64,000 nt of DNA from contig NZ_JALJZV010000004.1 of NCBI RefSeq assembly GCF_024171535.1, positions 204,306 to 268,305 of the forward strand, in the 5' to 3' direction. This document shows, one piece after another, positions 17,657-24,861 of the stretch. Source of the stretch: Flavobacterium sp. HSC-61S13 (GTDB taxonomy: Bacteria; Bacteroidota; Bacteroidia; Flavobacteriales; Flavobacteriaceae). Position numbers and translations under genes: made by a program. The stretch's first letter is position 1; each line of letters opens with the position of its first letter. The notes beneath the pieces were generated by a model. It saw only the letters and a list, made by a program, of their open reading frames with translations. It had not been told where the DNA came from and searched no databases.

Positions 17657-19294
17657 CTAATTGATTTTTTCCAAGCGAATTTCAACGCCTTTTTTCTTGT
17701 CTTTAAATTCTTCGGCAATTAGGATATACCCTTTTTTTGCTGGTATGATAGAGAGGTCACTACCATCCTTAGATTTTAAATTCAGTTTTTGTTCTTTTAA
17801 CTTGCCATCAGCATTGGATATAATGCCTAATACCCATTTTTTCTTGCCTCCACCTTCTGGTCTTTGCTTGTTGAAATAAAAGAATAAGTAATTGTCTTCT
17901 CCTAAATCTTGGTATCCCGAATAGTCAAAGGCTCCGAAATAACTAGCTGTAGCTCCTTGCATTTTAACACCATTTCTAATGTTTTTAGCTTCTTTAGCAA
18001 TTCGTTTATATTCGACTAACTTCATGTCTTTATCCACTTCAAAAAGAATCATGTCGTTTATTTTTACTCCTTCCATACCTTCGATAAAAGCATTGCCTTT
18101 TAGTGTTTTATATTGCTCTGTAATAAATATAAGATTACCATTCGATTTTAAGATCGCATCATGGAAATATAAAAAACTGTCGGGTTCACCCTTTTCACTG
18201 ATATAGCCGTTTTTGTCAATGGATAAGTGCTTGGAAAGTTTGTCCCAGGTAAAGAAGTTTCTACTGAGTTCTTTTCCCGTAGCGATTTCATATTCTGATT
18301 TTGAGAAACCCGTAATCTTCTTTTCATCTAATATAAAGTCCTTGTTTTTATCGCTCATAATACGATTTAAAAAGGTTATTTTCTCATTGGAATTGAGGTA
18401 AATATTGATGTTTGAAACATCTTTAGCTTGTGTTCCGTTTGCCGTTTTAAGTCCGAAAGGCGTGAATTCCTTGATCAACTGTCCGCTGTCTTTGTTGAAA
18501 AACATAAAGGTGTTGAATAGTTGTCCTTTATCACGTAATTTTTCGTTTTTAGATCCAGCGAAAAATCTTCTACCTACGATAAAATCAGAATGATTTTTGT
18601 TGTTTAAGAAGTTAACAACATCATATTGTTTTTTCGAAGCCTTGTCGTTGTATTCGTAATCCCAAACTTCATCTAATTGCTCGTTGAAATAATGGATGCC
18701 ATTGGTTTTGTAAGTAACTGCGTTTGATCGGTTGTTGTCTGTAGTAATCTTGAAATTATCGGCATTGCTTTGAAGTGGTGTGGTCAAATCGTATCCAAAT
18801 GAATTGGGTTCAAAAGAAAACACCGTACTTTTTCTCAACGATTTGGATTCGGCATTGTATTCTTTTTCTAAGTCTGCTGTTAAGACAAATGAGTCTGATA
18901 TCGAATTGGATTTGATATCTAATACTCGATATCGGCTTCGTATCACTATGGAGTAATCGTTGTATATCTCGTCGATCTTAAACGATATAAATCCCTCGCG
19001 ATAATAGCAAGTCAGGTCAATTTTTCGACCTAGGTTTCCCAGTTTTTCAATGAAGTCACCAGAAAGTACTTGGTTTAGATTTTTGTCTAAAAGCACGTAT
19101 TCATACAAAAATTCTTTTTTGTCGAGTTTGTCCTTTTTAAAAACGAAAAAGTATCCATAGATATCGTCTTGGGCACGGTTGTATAAGTGCTGACTGTGTA
19201 TGAGTTCTCCGTTTGACAATTTCTGCAATTCAACGACCTGGCTATACAGGGAAGTTGTGAGTAGTAACAGTAAAAATAAAAGTGTTTTTTTCAT
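17657..19294 (-). CDS. Secreted protein of unknown function, 545 residues
   Basis: A cleavable signal peptide is clear (MKKTLLFLLLLLTTSLYSQ). The remainder is rich in beta-type sequence with Lys/Asp/Asn-rich turns and no Cys-rich or catalytic motif; several segments recall repeated propeller-like strands (for example NGYISEKGEPDSFLYFHDAI, NLIFITEQYKTLKGNAFIEG). It may belong to the Bacteroidota family DUF6770, but I hold that only tentatively. It is 30 bases downstream of an M48 peptidase gene on the same strand, so the two are likely co-transcribed. Periplasmic or surface location is inferred. Confidence 0.8.
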   Translation of the reverse strand: MKKTLLFLLLLLTTSLYSQVVELQKLSNGELIHSQHLYNRAQDDIYGYFFVFKKDKLDKKEFLYEYVLLDKNLNQVLSGDFIEKLGNLGRKIDLTCYYREGFISFKIDEIYNDYSIVIRSRYRVLDIKSNSISDSFVLTADLEKEYNAESKSLRKSTVFSFEPNSFGYDLTTPLQSNADNFKITTDNNRSNAVTYKTNGIHYFNEQLDEVWDYEYNDKASKKQYDVVNFLNNKNHSDFIVGRRFFAGSKNEKLRDKGQLFNTFMFFNKDSGQLIKEFTPFGLKTANGTQAKDVSNINIYLNSNEKITFLNRIMSDKNKDFILDEKKITGFSKSEYEIATGKELSRNFFTWDKLSKHLSIDKNGYISEKGEPDSFLYFHDAILKSNGNLIFITEQYKTLKGNAFIEGMEGVKINDMILFEVDKDMKLVEYKRIAKEAKNIRNGVKMQGATASYFGAFDYSGYQDLGEDNYLFFYFNKQRPEGGGKKKWVLGIISNADGKLKEQKLNLKSKDGSDLSIIPAKKGYILIAEEFKDKKKGVEIRLEKIN

Positions 19295-19324
19295 TATCGT
19301 GTTGTTTTGTAAGGTGGTTGTTGA

Positions 19325-20611
19325 TTAAAATGATTTATTGATGGTCTCGAGATCTGCGAGGTCGAGATTGAATATGAAAGTGCTAAATAGGTTGTAGCTG
19401 TCGGTGTATTTGGACACATTTACCTGACTGACATATCGGTTGAGTTCGTAAGCTTTTTTGGCTTCATATAACTTTTTAAAATTTAAACCGATCCATTTTT
19501 TCAGTAGTTCATCGGGTTTTCTGTTGTAGAGTTTTAGGGCTGCATACAAACTATTGCCGTAGTGTTTCAAGAAATATTCATTTTGAATGTTTTGATAAAT
19601 GGCGCTGTATTGCCACTGTGAAAAAGCTGTTGATGGCGCGGATGTAAGTGGCGATTTTGAAGTTTTAATTTCTGGATCTATAGCGGTTAAGTGTTCAATT
19701 CTAACGTCGCAATTGGGATGTGTTCGTAGCGAATCGGTATTGAATTTATTGCTTTTCTGATAATGATATAGGTCGAAAAGTTCCATTTTAAACCACTTTT
19801 CTTTGGTGGTAAGACCAAAGGATTCAAATATTTTGGCGTAGTCTTTCACGGTTAAAGAGTCGGGTTCTTTATCGGAATCCCTTAATTTCTCTAAAGCTCT
19901 AGCCACTTGTTGTGGATCGCGATTTAGTCGAGAATAAAAAATATACCCCAGCGAATCCGCTTCAATTTCTTTTTTTCGATTTTCAGCCGAGTTTTGATAG
20001 GCTATTTGCTTTAATAGATTTTCGGCAGTGGTTTTTTGTTTGTATTTCTGTTTTTTTAACGCCTTGGTTTTGGACTTTAAGTCTTCAGAATTATTCGCTT
20101 TAACGTAACTTTTTACCGACTCAAGCACGTGATCTAAAGTTTGATGAGCCATTTCATGACACAGTATATAGACCAATTGATCTTCGTGGTCTAAGGCGTT
20201 CAGCAGGTAGTTGTTCACTACAATGGTTCCTTCACCACGATTGGATGCATTGGCTTTGTACTCGCGAGAAACGAGTATAGATAGATTTTTGGGAATTTCA
20301 ACATTGGCCTTTTGGATTGTTGTGGTGAGTTCTTCCAAATAAACGTTAAGAGGAGAATCATAAACAATCACATTTTGATCGATCTTATCGTGGATTTCTT
20401 TAAAATTCTCGTCAAAGATGGTTTTGATTTCTTTGGCTTCTTTTTCGGTATGATTTCGGTCAATTTGATTGAAGAAAATCGTTTTGCGCTTGTTGTATTT
20501 TGCCTGTAATACTCTTTTTTGGTGAGGTTTTAAGGTGTCCAATAAAATAGGTTGTTGGGCAAATATCAGCGTTGATAAAAAAAGGGATATGATGAGGTAA
20601 AAGGATTTCAT
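19325..20611 (-). CDS. Secreted M48-family zinc metallopeptidase
   Basis: A 428-residue protein with a signal peptide (MKSFYLIISLFLSTLIFAQ). The zinc site HEMAH (His152, Glu153, His156) and the downstream KEIEADSLG, whose Glu217 would be the third ligand, are the M48 (Ste24/HtpX/BepA-like) signature. Unlike HtpX there are no membrane helices, so it resembles periplasmic BepA/LoiP-type proteases. Between the two motifs lies a Lys-rich insert (about 165-200). The C-terminal 130 residues are helical and may be a repeat or chaperone-like part. It is first in an apparent operon with the 545-residue secreted protein, which may be a partner. Confidence 0.9.
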   Translation of the reverse strand: MKSFYLIISLFLSTLIFAQQPILLDTLKPHQKRVLQAKYNKRKTIFFNQIDRNHTEKEAKEIKTIFDENFKEIHDKIDQNVIVYDSPLNVYLEELTTTIQKANVEIPKNLSILVSREYKANASNRGEGTIVVNNYLLNALDHEDQLVYILCHEMAHQTLDHVLESVKSYVKANNSEDLKSKTKALKKQKYKQKTTAENLLKQIAYQNSAENRKKEIEADSLGYIFYSRLNRDPQQVARALEKLRDSDKEPDSLTVKDYAKIFESFGLTTKEKWFKMELFDLYHYQKSNKFNTDSLRTHPNCDVRIEHLTAIDPEIKTSKSPLTSAPSTAFSQWQYSAIYQNIQNEYFLKHYGNSLYAALKLYNRKPDELLKKWIGLNFKKLYEAKKAYELNRYVSQVNVSKYTDSYNLFSTFIFNLDLADLETINKSF

Positions 20612-20935
20612 AAAAATATTTTGAGCTTTTACTGTGAAATACTAATTGCGGTAAAAGTGTTTTTTTTCAGGAATTGCGAAAGTACACAGAAACATATTCT
20701 TTTTCTAATTTTAAGTTTAAATTTTGATAATTTTTTTAATTAAAATAGATTGTACTTCTATTATGATTGGTGTCTGCTTTGTTTTTTTTAAATTTTTAAT
20801 GCTAAAATAGCAGTATGTTTCCTTTTTTATAAAGCGATAGGGTGTGAGAGTCATCTTTAGGTGGTTTTTGATTTAAGTGGGGTATAGCAATCTTTGAAGT
20901 TTGTTTATGCAAGGATGTTTTGATTGTTTTTTATT

Positions 20936-20943
20936 TATATTTG
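20936..20943 (+). promoter_or_regulatory. -7 element of the HEPN-like gene
   Basis: TATATTTG, perfect TAnnTTTG, 19 bases before the ATG at 20963. The rest of 20612-20935 is AT-rich with no other feature I can support. Confidence 0.55.
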
Positions 20944-20962
20944 AGATAAACTAAAAATAAAT

Positions 20963-21586
20963 ATGGAATCAAATAGTCAAACGCTCCGTGGGCAAATTAT
21001 TGAAGATAGTGTCAGGTTGGAAAGGGTGGTTACCTTGCTGTTAAGTGATGTTTTTGAAATTGCTGATATAGAAAACAGCAACTCGTTTCAAACCACAGGA
21101 AATGTTTTGAATTTTCATGCGAAGACGTCTTTGTTATCCGATTTAAAATATTTGCCATCAGGCCTAAAAGACAAAATTTCGATGTTGTACCAACTGAGGA
21201 ATAAATTTGTTCACAACATCGATGTGGATTCGTTTAAGGCGTTTTTTGAAGTCAGTGGAAACGGTAAGAAAAAAGCTTTTTTGGGTTTTTATTCCGACAA
21301 ATTGGACGAGAAAGAATTTGAAAATGAAGAGCGGTATTTCGCTGCTATTTATGACTTATTGATGGCGGAAGTTTTGCATGATTTAGAAGTGATTAGCAAT
21401 TTAATGGCGCGAAATCTAAAAAATGAAGTGCATAAAGACAGTTTGATGGAGCGTATCAAAAGCGTTTTGGTCAACAATGAAGATGCTAACGTACTTGCAG
21501 AGATTTTAAATCTAAAGCAAGAAATTCTAGAGACCTATCCTTCGTTGAGTTTTCAAAACGAGAAAGAGAGAAACGGGGAGGTTTAG
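20963..21586 (+). CDS. HEPN-like protein of unknown function
   Basis: A 207-residue, mostly helical cytoplasmic protein. The segment LRNKFVHNID (Arg79 to His84) has the Rx4H spacing and RN-H pattern of HEPN-superfamily proteins, many of which are RNases or toxin/defence components; others are inactive helical modules. Upstream residues about 10-30 (QIIEDSVRLERVVTLLLSDV) could supply the first long helix. The C-terminal 70 residues are also helical (MERIKSVLVNNEDANVLAEI). There is no adjacent nucleotidyltransferase (MNT) antitoxin, and the gene stands alone. The HEPN assignment rests on one motif and helical character. Confidence 0.6.
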   Translation: MESNSQTLRGQIIEDSVRLERVVTLLLSDVFEIADIENSNSFQTTGNVLNFHAKTSLLSDLKYLPSGLKDKISMLYQLRNKFVHNIDVDSFKAFFEVSGNGKKKAFLGFYSDKLDEKEFENEERYFAAIYDLLMAEVLHDLEVISNLMARNLKNEVHKDSLMERIKSVLVNNEDANVLAEILNLKQEILETYPSLSFQNEKERNGEV

Positions 21587-21690
21587 GTCCATTGTTCTTT
21601 ATGGGATAAAGATCTATAGAATAACGTATATCATGTAGTTTCCGCGAATTTTTATTGGGAAGGGTATTGTGGTAAGTTCCAAGGACTATT

Positions 21691-21720
21691 AAAAAAAAGC
21701 TCCACATTGCTGTGAAGTTT
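21691..21720 (-). terminator. Minus-strand terminator, copy 1 of a repeated hairpin
   Basis: Read on the minus strand it folds as a hairpin with arms of about 10 pairs, a 4-base loop and a following run of eight T. Its first 27 plus-strand bases are identical to those at 22373. It would end transcription of the gene at 21943-22320. Confidence 0.65.
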
Positions 21721-21942
21721 TAAACTTATTTAGTACCTATTCGACTAAGTGAGTCCTGTTTCGTTTACTGTAAAATACAAAGTAGCTCAATAAAGTGTTT
21801 TTTTTGTATTTAGAAATAATGTTTTAAACAGCTTTAAGATAGAATTGGTTTTCTTTGAATTTCACTTGCGTATTAGGATATTGAATTTGATCTACGAAAG
21901 TATTGACTCTGTCTAATTTCATTTCGTGTGGTGGCGGAGATT

Positions 21943-22320
21943 TTAGTAGTTGTCGATTATTGAATACAATTGGAAGATAAGAATCAGTATAGGCGTGGCA
22001 TAATCGATTAAATAACTAAACGACTTAGTGAGCATATCCATGTTTTTGTTGCGTTCGTTGTTGATACGAACTAGGAGCCATAAGCTTATTTTTTTTCCAA
22101 CATGAAAAACAAATAACACAAGACTGAATGTTGTTAGTATAAAGAAAAGATGGTTGGGAATTGCGAGTCCTAAAGGATTTGCAAAATGAAGTGCTGTAAA
22201 TAAACACAGCAAAGTAACTAGCAGTACGCATATGTTGCGACGGTACTGAACTGTTTTTGTAAGATAATTGAAAATTAAAAAATCTAGGATTATAAAAAAT
22301 CCAATATATAATATCTCCAT
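21943..22320 (-). CDS. Small membrane protein of unknown function
   Basis: A 125-residue protein with three or four hydrophobic helices (MEILYIGFFIILDFLIFNYL, NICVLLVTLLCLFTALHF, LFFILTTFSLVLFVFHVG, and ATPILILIFQLYSIID near the end) and a short basic loop NNERNKNMD. No domain is recognised. It lies immediately downstream of tRNA(CAU) in the same direction but is separated from it by a terminator. The alternative frame over 22025-22231 lacks such features. Confidence 0.6.
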   Translation of the reverse strand: MEILYIGFFIILDFLIFNYLTKTVQYRRNICVLLVTLLCLFTALHFANPLGLAIPNHLFFILTTFSLVLFVFHVGKKISLWLLVRINNERNKNMDMLTKSFSYLIDYATPILILIFQLYSIIDNY

Positions 22321-22372
22321 TTCTATCGCAAATTTTTTTGTTTACTAACTAGCAATCGCTTTACAAATAAGT

Positions 22373-22401
22373 AAAAAAAAAGCTCCACATTGCTGTGAAG
22401 C
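22373..22401 (-). terminator. Minus-strand terminator after tRNA(CAU), copy 2 of a repeated hairpin
   Basis: On the minus strand: AAGCTTCACA, loop GCAA, TGTGGAGCTT, then eight T; one U-G pair in the stem. Almost identical to 21691-21720. It lies 14 bases past the 3' end of the tRNA. Confidence 0.8.
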
Positions 22402-22415
22402 TTTCAAACCTTATG

Positions 22416-22489
22416 TGGTCCCACCTGGGCTCGAACCAGGGACCACCTGATTATGAGTCAGGTGCTCTAACCAGCTGAGCTATAGGACC
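22416..22489 (-). tRNA. tRNA with anticodon CAU (elongator Met or Ile2)
   Basis: The reverse complement gives a 74-base tRNA: acceptor GGTCCTA / TGGGACC, D-arm AGCTCAGCTGGTTAGAGC, anticodon stem CCTGA-CTCATAA-TCAGG with anticodon CAT, T-loop GGTTCGAGCC. The 3' end is not followed by CCA in full (ACA). CAU may be elongator Met or, if modified to lysidine, Ile2; initiator tRNA is unlikely because the stem lacks the three G-C pairs. Sequence alone does not settle the two. Confidence 0.93.
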
Positions 22490-22554
22490 GGTTTCGAGAT
22501 TGCAATATTACGGCATTTTCTAAATAAATCAAAGGTTTTGGAAAATATTTTTGA

Positions 22555-22959
22555 TTATTTTTTTATTTCCTGACACAGCTCGATCAGTACCCCGTTGGTG
22601 CTTTTCGGATGTAAGAAGCTAACGAGCTTGTTGTCAGCGCCTTTTTTCGGAATCTCATTCAAGACGATGAATCCCTCACTTTTTAAACGCGCTATTTCAG
22701 AAACGATATCTTCGACCTCAAAAGCGATATGATGGATGCCTTCTCCCTTTTTTTCGAGGAATTTGGCGATAGGACTGTCGGGTGACGTGGCCTCTAGCAG
22801 TTCAATCTTGTTGGGACCGTTCATAAAAAACGAGGTGTTGACTCCTTCACTTTCTACGGATTCCTCTTTATAAGCTGGAGCTCCGAAAAGTTTTTCGAAG
22901 ATTAAATTGGATTGTTGAAGGTCTTTTACGGCGATGCCGATGTGTTCAATTTTTTTCAT
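22555..22959 (-). CDS. mce: Methylmalonyl-CoA epimerase
   Basis: A 134-residue VOC-fold enzyme that interconverts (2R)- and (2S)-methylmalonyl-CoA in the propionate / succinyl-CoA branch. It has the paired beta-alpha-beta-beta-beta modules and likely metal ligands: His6 (IEHIGIAVKDL), Glu53 or Glu56 in KIELLEATS, His76/His77 (GIHHIAFEVEDI) and Glu127 (NGVLIELCQ). Length and motifs match the family well. It is divergent from rbfA with only about 70 bases between start codons, so their promoters are back to back. Confidence 0.93.
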   Translation of the reverse strand: MKKIEHIGIAVKDLQQSNLIFEKLFGAPAYKEESVESEGVNTSFFMNGPNKIELLEATSPDSPIAKFLEKKGEGIHHIAFEVEDIVSEIARLKSEGFIVLNEIPKKGADNKLVSFLHPKSTNGVLIELCQEIKK

Positions 22960-22985
22960 TTTGTGTTTGCAGTTGTTCGTAATAG

Positions 22986-22993
22986 CAAATATA
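22986..22993 (-). promoter_or_regulatory. -7 element for methylmalonyl-CoA epimerase
   Basis: Minus strand TATATTTG, perfect consensus, 26 bases before the ATG at 22959. It is only 24 bases from the oppositely directed rbfA element. Confidence 0.55.
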
Positions 22994-23017
22994 AAAAGAT
23001 TTCAATCCAAAAAATTG

Positions 23018-23025
23018 TATTTTTG
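23018..23025 (+). promoter_or_regulatory. -7 element for rbfA, giving a leaderless or near-leaderless mRNA
   Basis: TATTTTTG ends four bases before the rbfA ATG at 23030. With normal spacing of about 7 bases, transcription would begin at or within a base or two of the start codon, leaving no Shine-Dalgarno. Confidence 0.6.
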
Positions 23026-23029
23026 CAAC

Positions 23030-23422
23030 ATGGAAACGAATAGACAGAAAAAAATGGGCGCTTTGTTGCAAAAAGATCTAGTAGATATTTTGCAGGGAGA
23101 AGTGCGTAGCAACGGAATCAGCAACCTGATTATCTCCGTATCTAAAGTAAATGTAACAACCGATTTATCGATTGCAAAAGTGTATTTAAGCATTTTTCCA
23201 ATTGAAAGAGGACAGGAGTTGTTGGAGGGAATTCGTTCGAATGCACCGCTAATCAAACATAACTTGGCACAAAGAGTAAAACAACAGTTGCGTAAAGTTC
23301 CGAATTTGGTATTTTATATAGACGACAGTTTGGAGTATATCGATCAAATTGACAAAGCTTTGCAAGGAGAGGAAAACCCAATTGCAGACCGTGAATTACT
23401 AATCAAAAGAAAGAAAAAATAA
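23030..23422 (+). CDS. rbfA: 30S ribosome-binding factor A
   Basis: A 130-residue KH-like-fold protein that binds the 30S subunit and helps 16S rRNA 5' end maturation and cold adaptation. Signature segments are METNRQKKMGALLQKDLVDI, ISVSKVNVTTDLSIAKVYLS, and RVKQQLRKVPNLVFYIDDSL followed by IDQIDKAL. ATG 23030 is chosen because it gives the standard N-terminus; the longer frame from 22934 would add 32 residues that overlap mce. The stop is followed three bases later by the TTG start of the LolC/E-type permease, so the two are co-transcribed. Confidence 0.95.
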   Translation: METNRQKKMGALLQKDLVDILQGEVRSNGISNLIISVSKVNVTTDLSIAKVYLSIFPIERGQELLEGIRSNAPLIKHNLAQRVKQQLRKVPNLVFYIDDSLEYIDQIDKALQGEENPIADRELLIKRKKK

Positions 23423-23425
23423 GAT

Positions 23426-24634
23426 TTGAACTTTCCGTTTTATATCGCCAAAAGATACGCCTTTAGCAGAAGCAAAAGCAAAGCCATCAATGTGATTACA
23501 GCCATAGCCGCTGTGGGAATTGTGGTTAGTGCGATGGCTATGCTGGTGGTGATGTCGGTATTTAGCGGATTGAGAGATTTTAGTACTTCCTTTACCAACG
23601 AACTCGACCCCGAGTTAAAAGCTTTTAGCATTAAGGGAAAAACCTTTGCGGTTAGTCCAGAGCAGGAAGCGAAATTAAAAGCGAGTACTTCCTTGGCGGG
23701 TTATTCCAAAGTAGTGGAAGACCGCGTTTTGTTTTTGTTTAAGGAAAAACAAGTCGTCGCCAATATGAAAGGCGTAGATGCCGAGTTTATCCAGGTGACT
23801 AATATGGAAAACAATGTCCTATACGGACATTGGTTGGAAGACGATTCGGATGAAGTTGTCGTAGGACTCGGTATTTCTTATAAGCTCTCGATGGGGTTAT
23901 TCGACACCGAAAACAGCTTTATGGTTTATGCCATGAAACCAGGCACTGGAGCGATTGACAACGTCGAAAGCGCTTTCAATGAAAAGCATTTGGTTCCGGT
24001 TGGCGTATACAGCCTTAAAAATGATGATCTCGACGAGAAATACGTATTTACTTCGATAGGTGTCGCTCGTGAAATGTTGGAATTGAAACCCAACGAAGTG
24101 ACCAATTTAGAATTTAAATTGGCACCAAATATCAATCCCAACAAAGCAACTGCCGAAATTCAAAATATTTTGGGTGATCAAGTGGAAATTAAAAACCGCA
24201 TGCAACTCAACGATAGTTTGTATAAGATGCTGAATACCGAAAACATAGTGGTGTACTTGATTTTTACCTTAGTGGTCATCATCACCTTGTTTAATTTAGT
24301 TGGAGCATTGATCATGATTATACTTGAAAAGCAAAACAACATGAAAACCCTTCACAATTTGGGGGTACGCGAAAGTCTGTTGCGAAAGGTTTTCTTGCTT
24401 CAAGGTTTGATCCTTACTTTTTTAGGAGGATTTATAGGCGTGGTTTTGGGTATCATTATCGTGTTGATACAACAGCGTTATGAATTATTAAAAATCACCC
24501 CAGATTTGGGTTATCCCGTTAAAATCACCTTTAATAATATCTTATTGGTTTGTGTGACCATATTGGTTTTGGGTTTTATCGCTTCGTATATAGCGGCATC
24601 CAGAGTCAATAAAAGGTACTTAACTTCAAACTAA
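23426..24634 (+). CDS. LolC/E-type lipoprotein-releasing ABC transporter permease (FtsX family), TTG start
   Basis: A 402-residue inner-membrane protein. It has the MacB/FtsX layout: one N-terminal helix (AINVITAIAAVGIVVSAMAMLVVMSVFSGL), a periplasmic domain of about 220 residues, and three C-terminal helices (VVYLIFTLVVIITLFNLVGAL, LQGLILTFLGGFIGVVLGIII, ILLVCVTILVLGFIASYIAAS). The N-terminus MNFPFYIAKRYAFS is typical of flavobacterial members, which places the start at the TTG 23426; no ATG is close. These permeases work with LolD to extract outer-membrane lipoproteins. No LolD gene is adjacent. Confidence 0.9.
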   Translation: MNFPFYIAKRYAFSRSKSKAINVITAIAAVGIVVSAMAMLVVMSVFSGLRDFSTSFTNELDPELKAFSIKGKTFAVSPEQEAKLKASTSLAGYSKVVEDRVLFLFKEKQVVANMKGVDAEFIQVTNMENNVLYGHWLEDDSDEVVVGLGISYKLSMGLFDTENSFMVYAMKPGTGAIDNVESAFNEKHLVPVGVYSLKNDDLDEKYVFTSIGVAREMLELKPNEVTNLEFKLAPNINPNKATAEIQNILGDQVEIKNRMQLNDSLYKMLNTENIVVYLIFTLVVIITLFNLVGALIMIILEKQNNMKTLHNLGVRESLLRKVFLLQGLILTFLGGFIGVVLGIIIVLIQQRYELLKITPDLGYPVKITFNNILLVCVTILVLGFIASYIAASRVNKRYLTSN

Positions 24635-24775
24635 TTTTTGTGCAACTTTTGAGTTGCGCTGGGTCTCTTTCACTGCCTTCCTAAATGCGTATCTGCGCAT
24701 CGATTTATTTTGCATTTTCGACTTTAAATGCTCAAACTTTAATTTCTTTTTAAGAGCCTTTATGTAAAGAATTGA

Positions 24776-24783
24776 TATTTTTG
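24776..24783 (+). promoter_or_regulatory. -7 element of the Sel1 / Hsp90-like / TPR operon
   Basis: TATTTTTG, perfect TAnnTTTG, 78 bases before the first ATG of the operon (24862). No clear -33 TTTG at the usual distance. The 5' leader of about 70 bases has no feature I recognise. Confidence 0.5.
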
Positions 24784-24861
24784 TTAAACAGCATATTATA
24801 GTGCGGACTGTTTGTCAATATAAAATCCCCTTTCCAACTGTCGAAAGAAAAAATATCAATT

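Noticed and set aside
22025..22231. 68-residue minus-strand frame inside the small membrane gene
   Set aside because: A second frame over the same bases; the frame with membrane helices at 21943-22320 is preferred.
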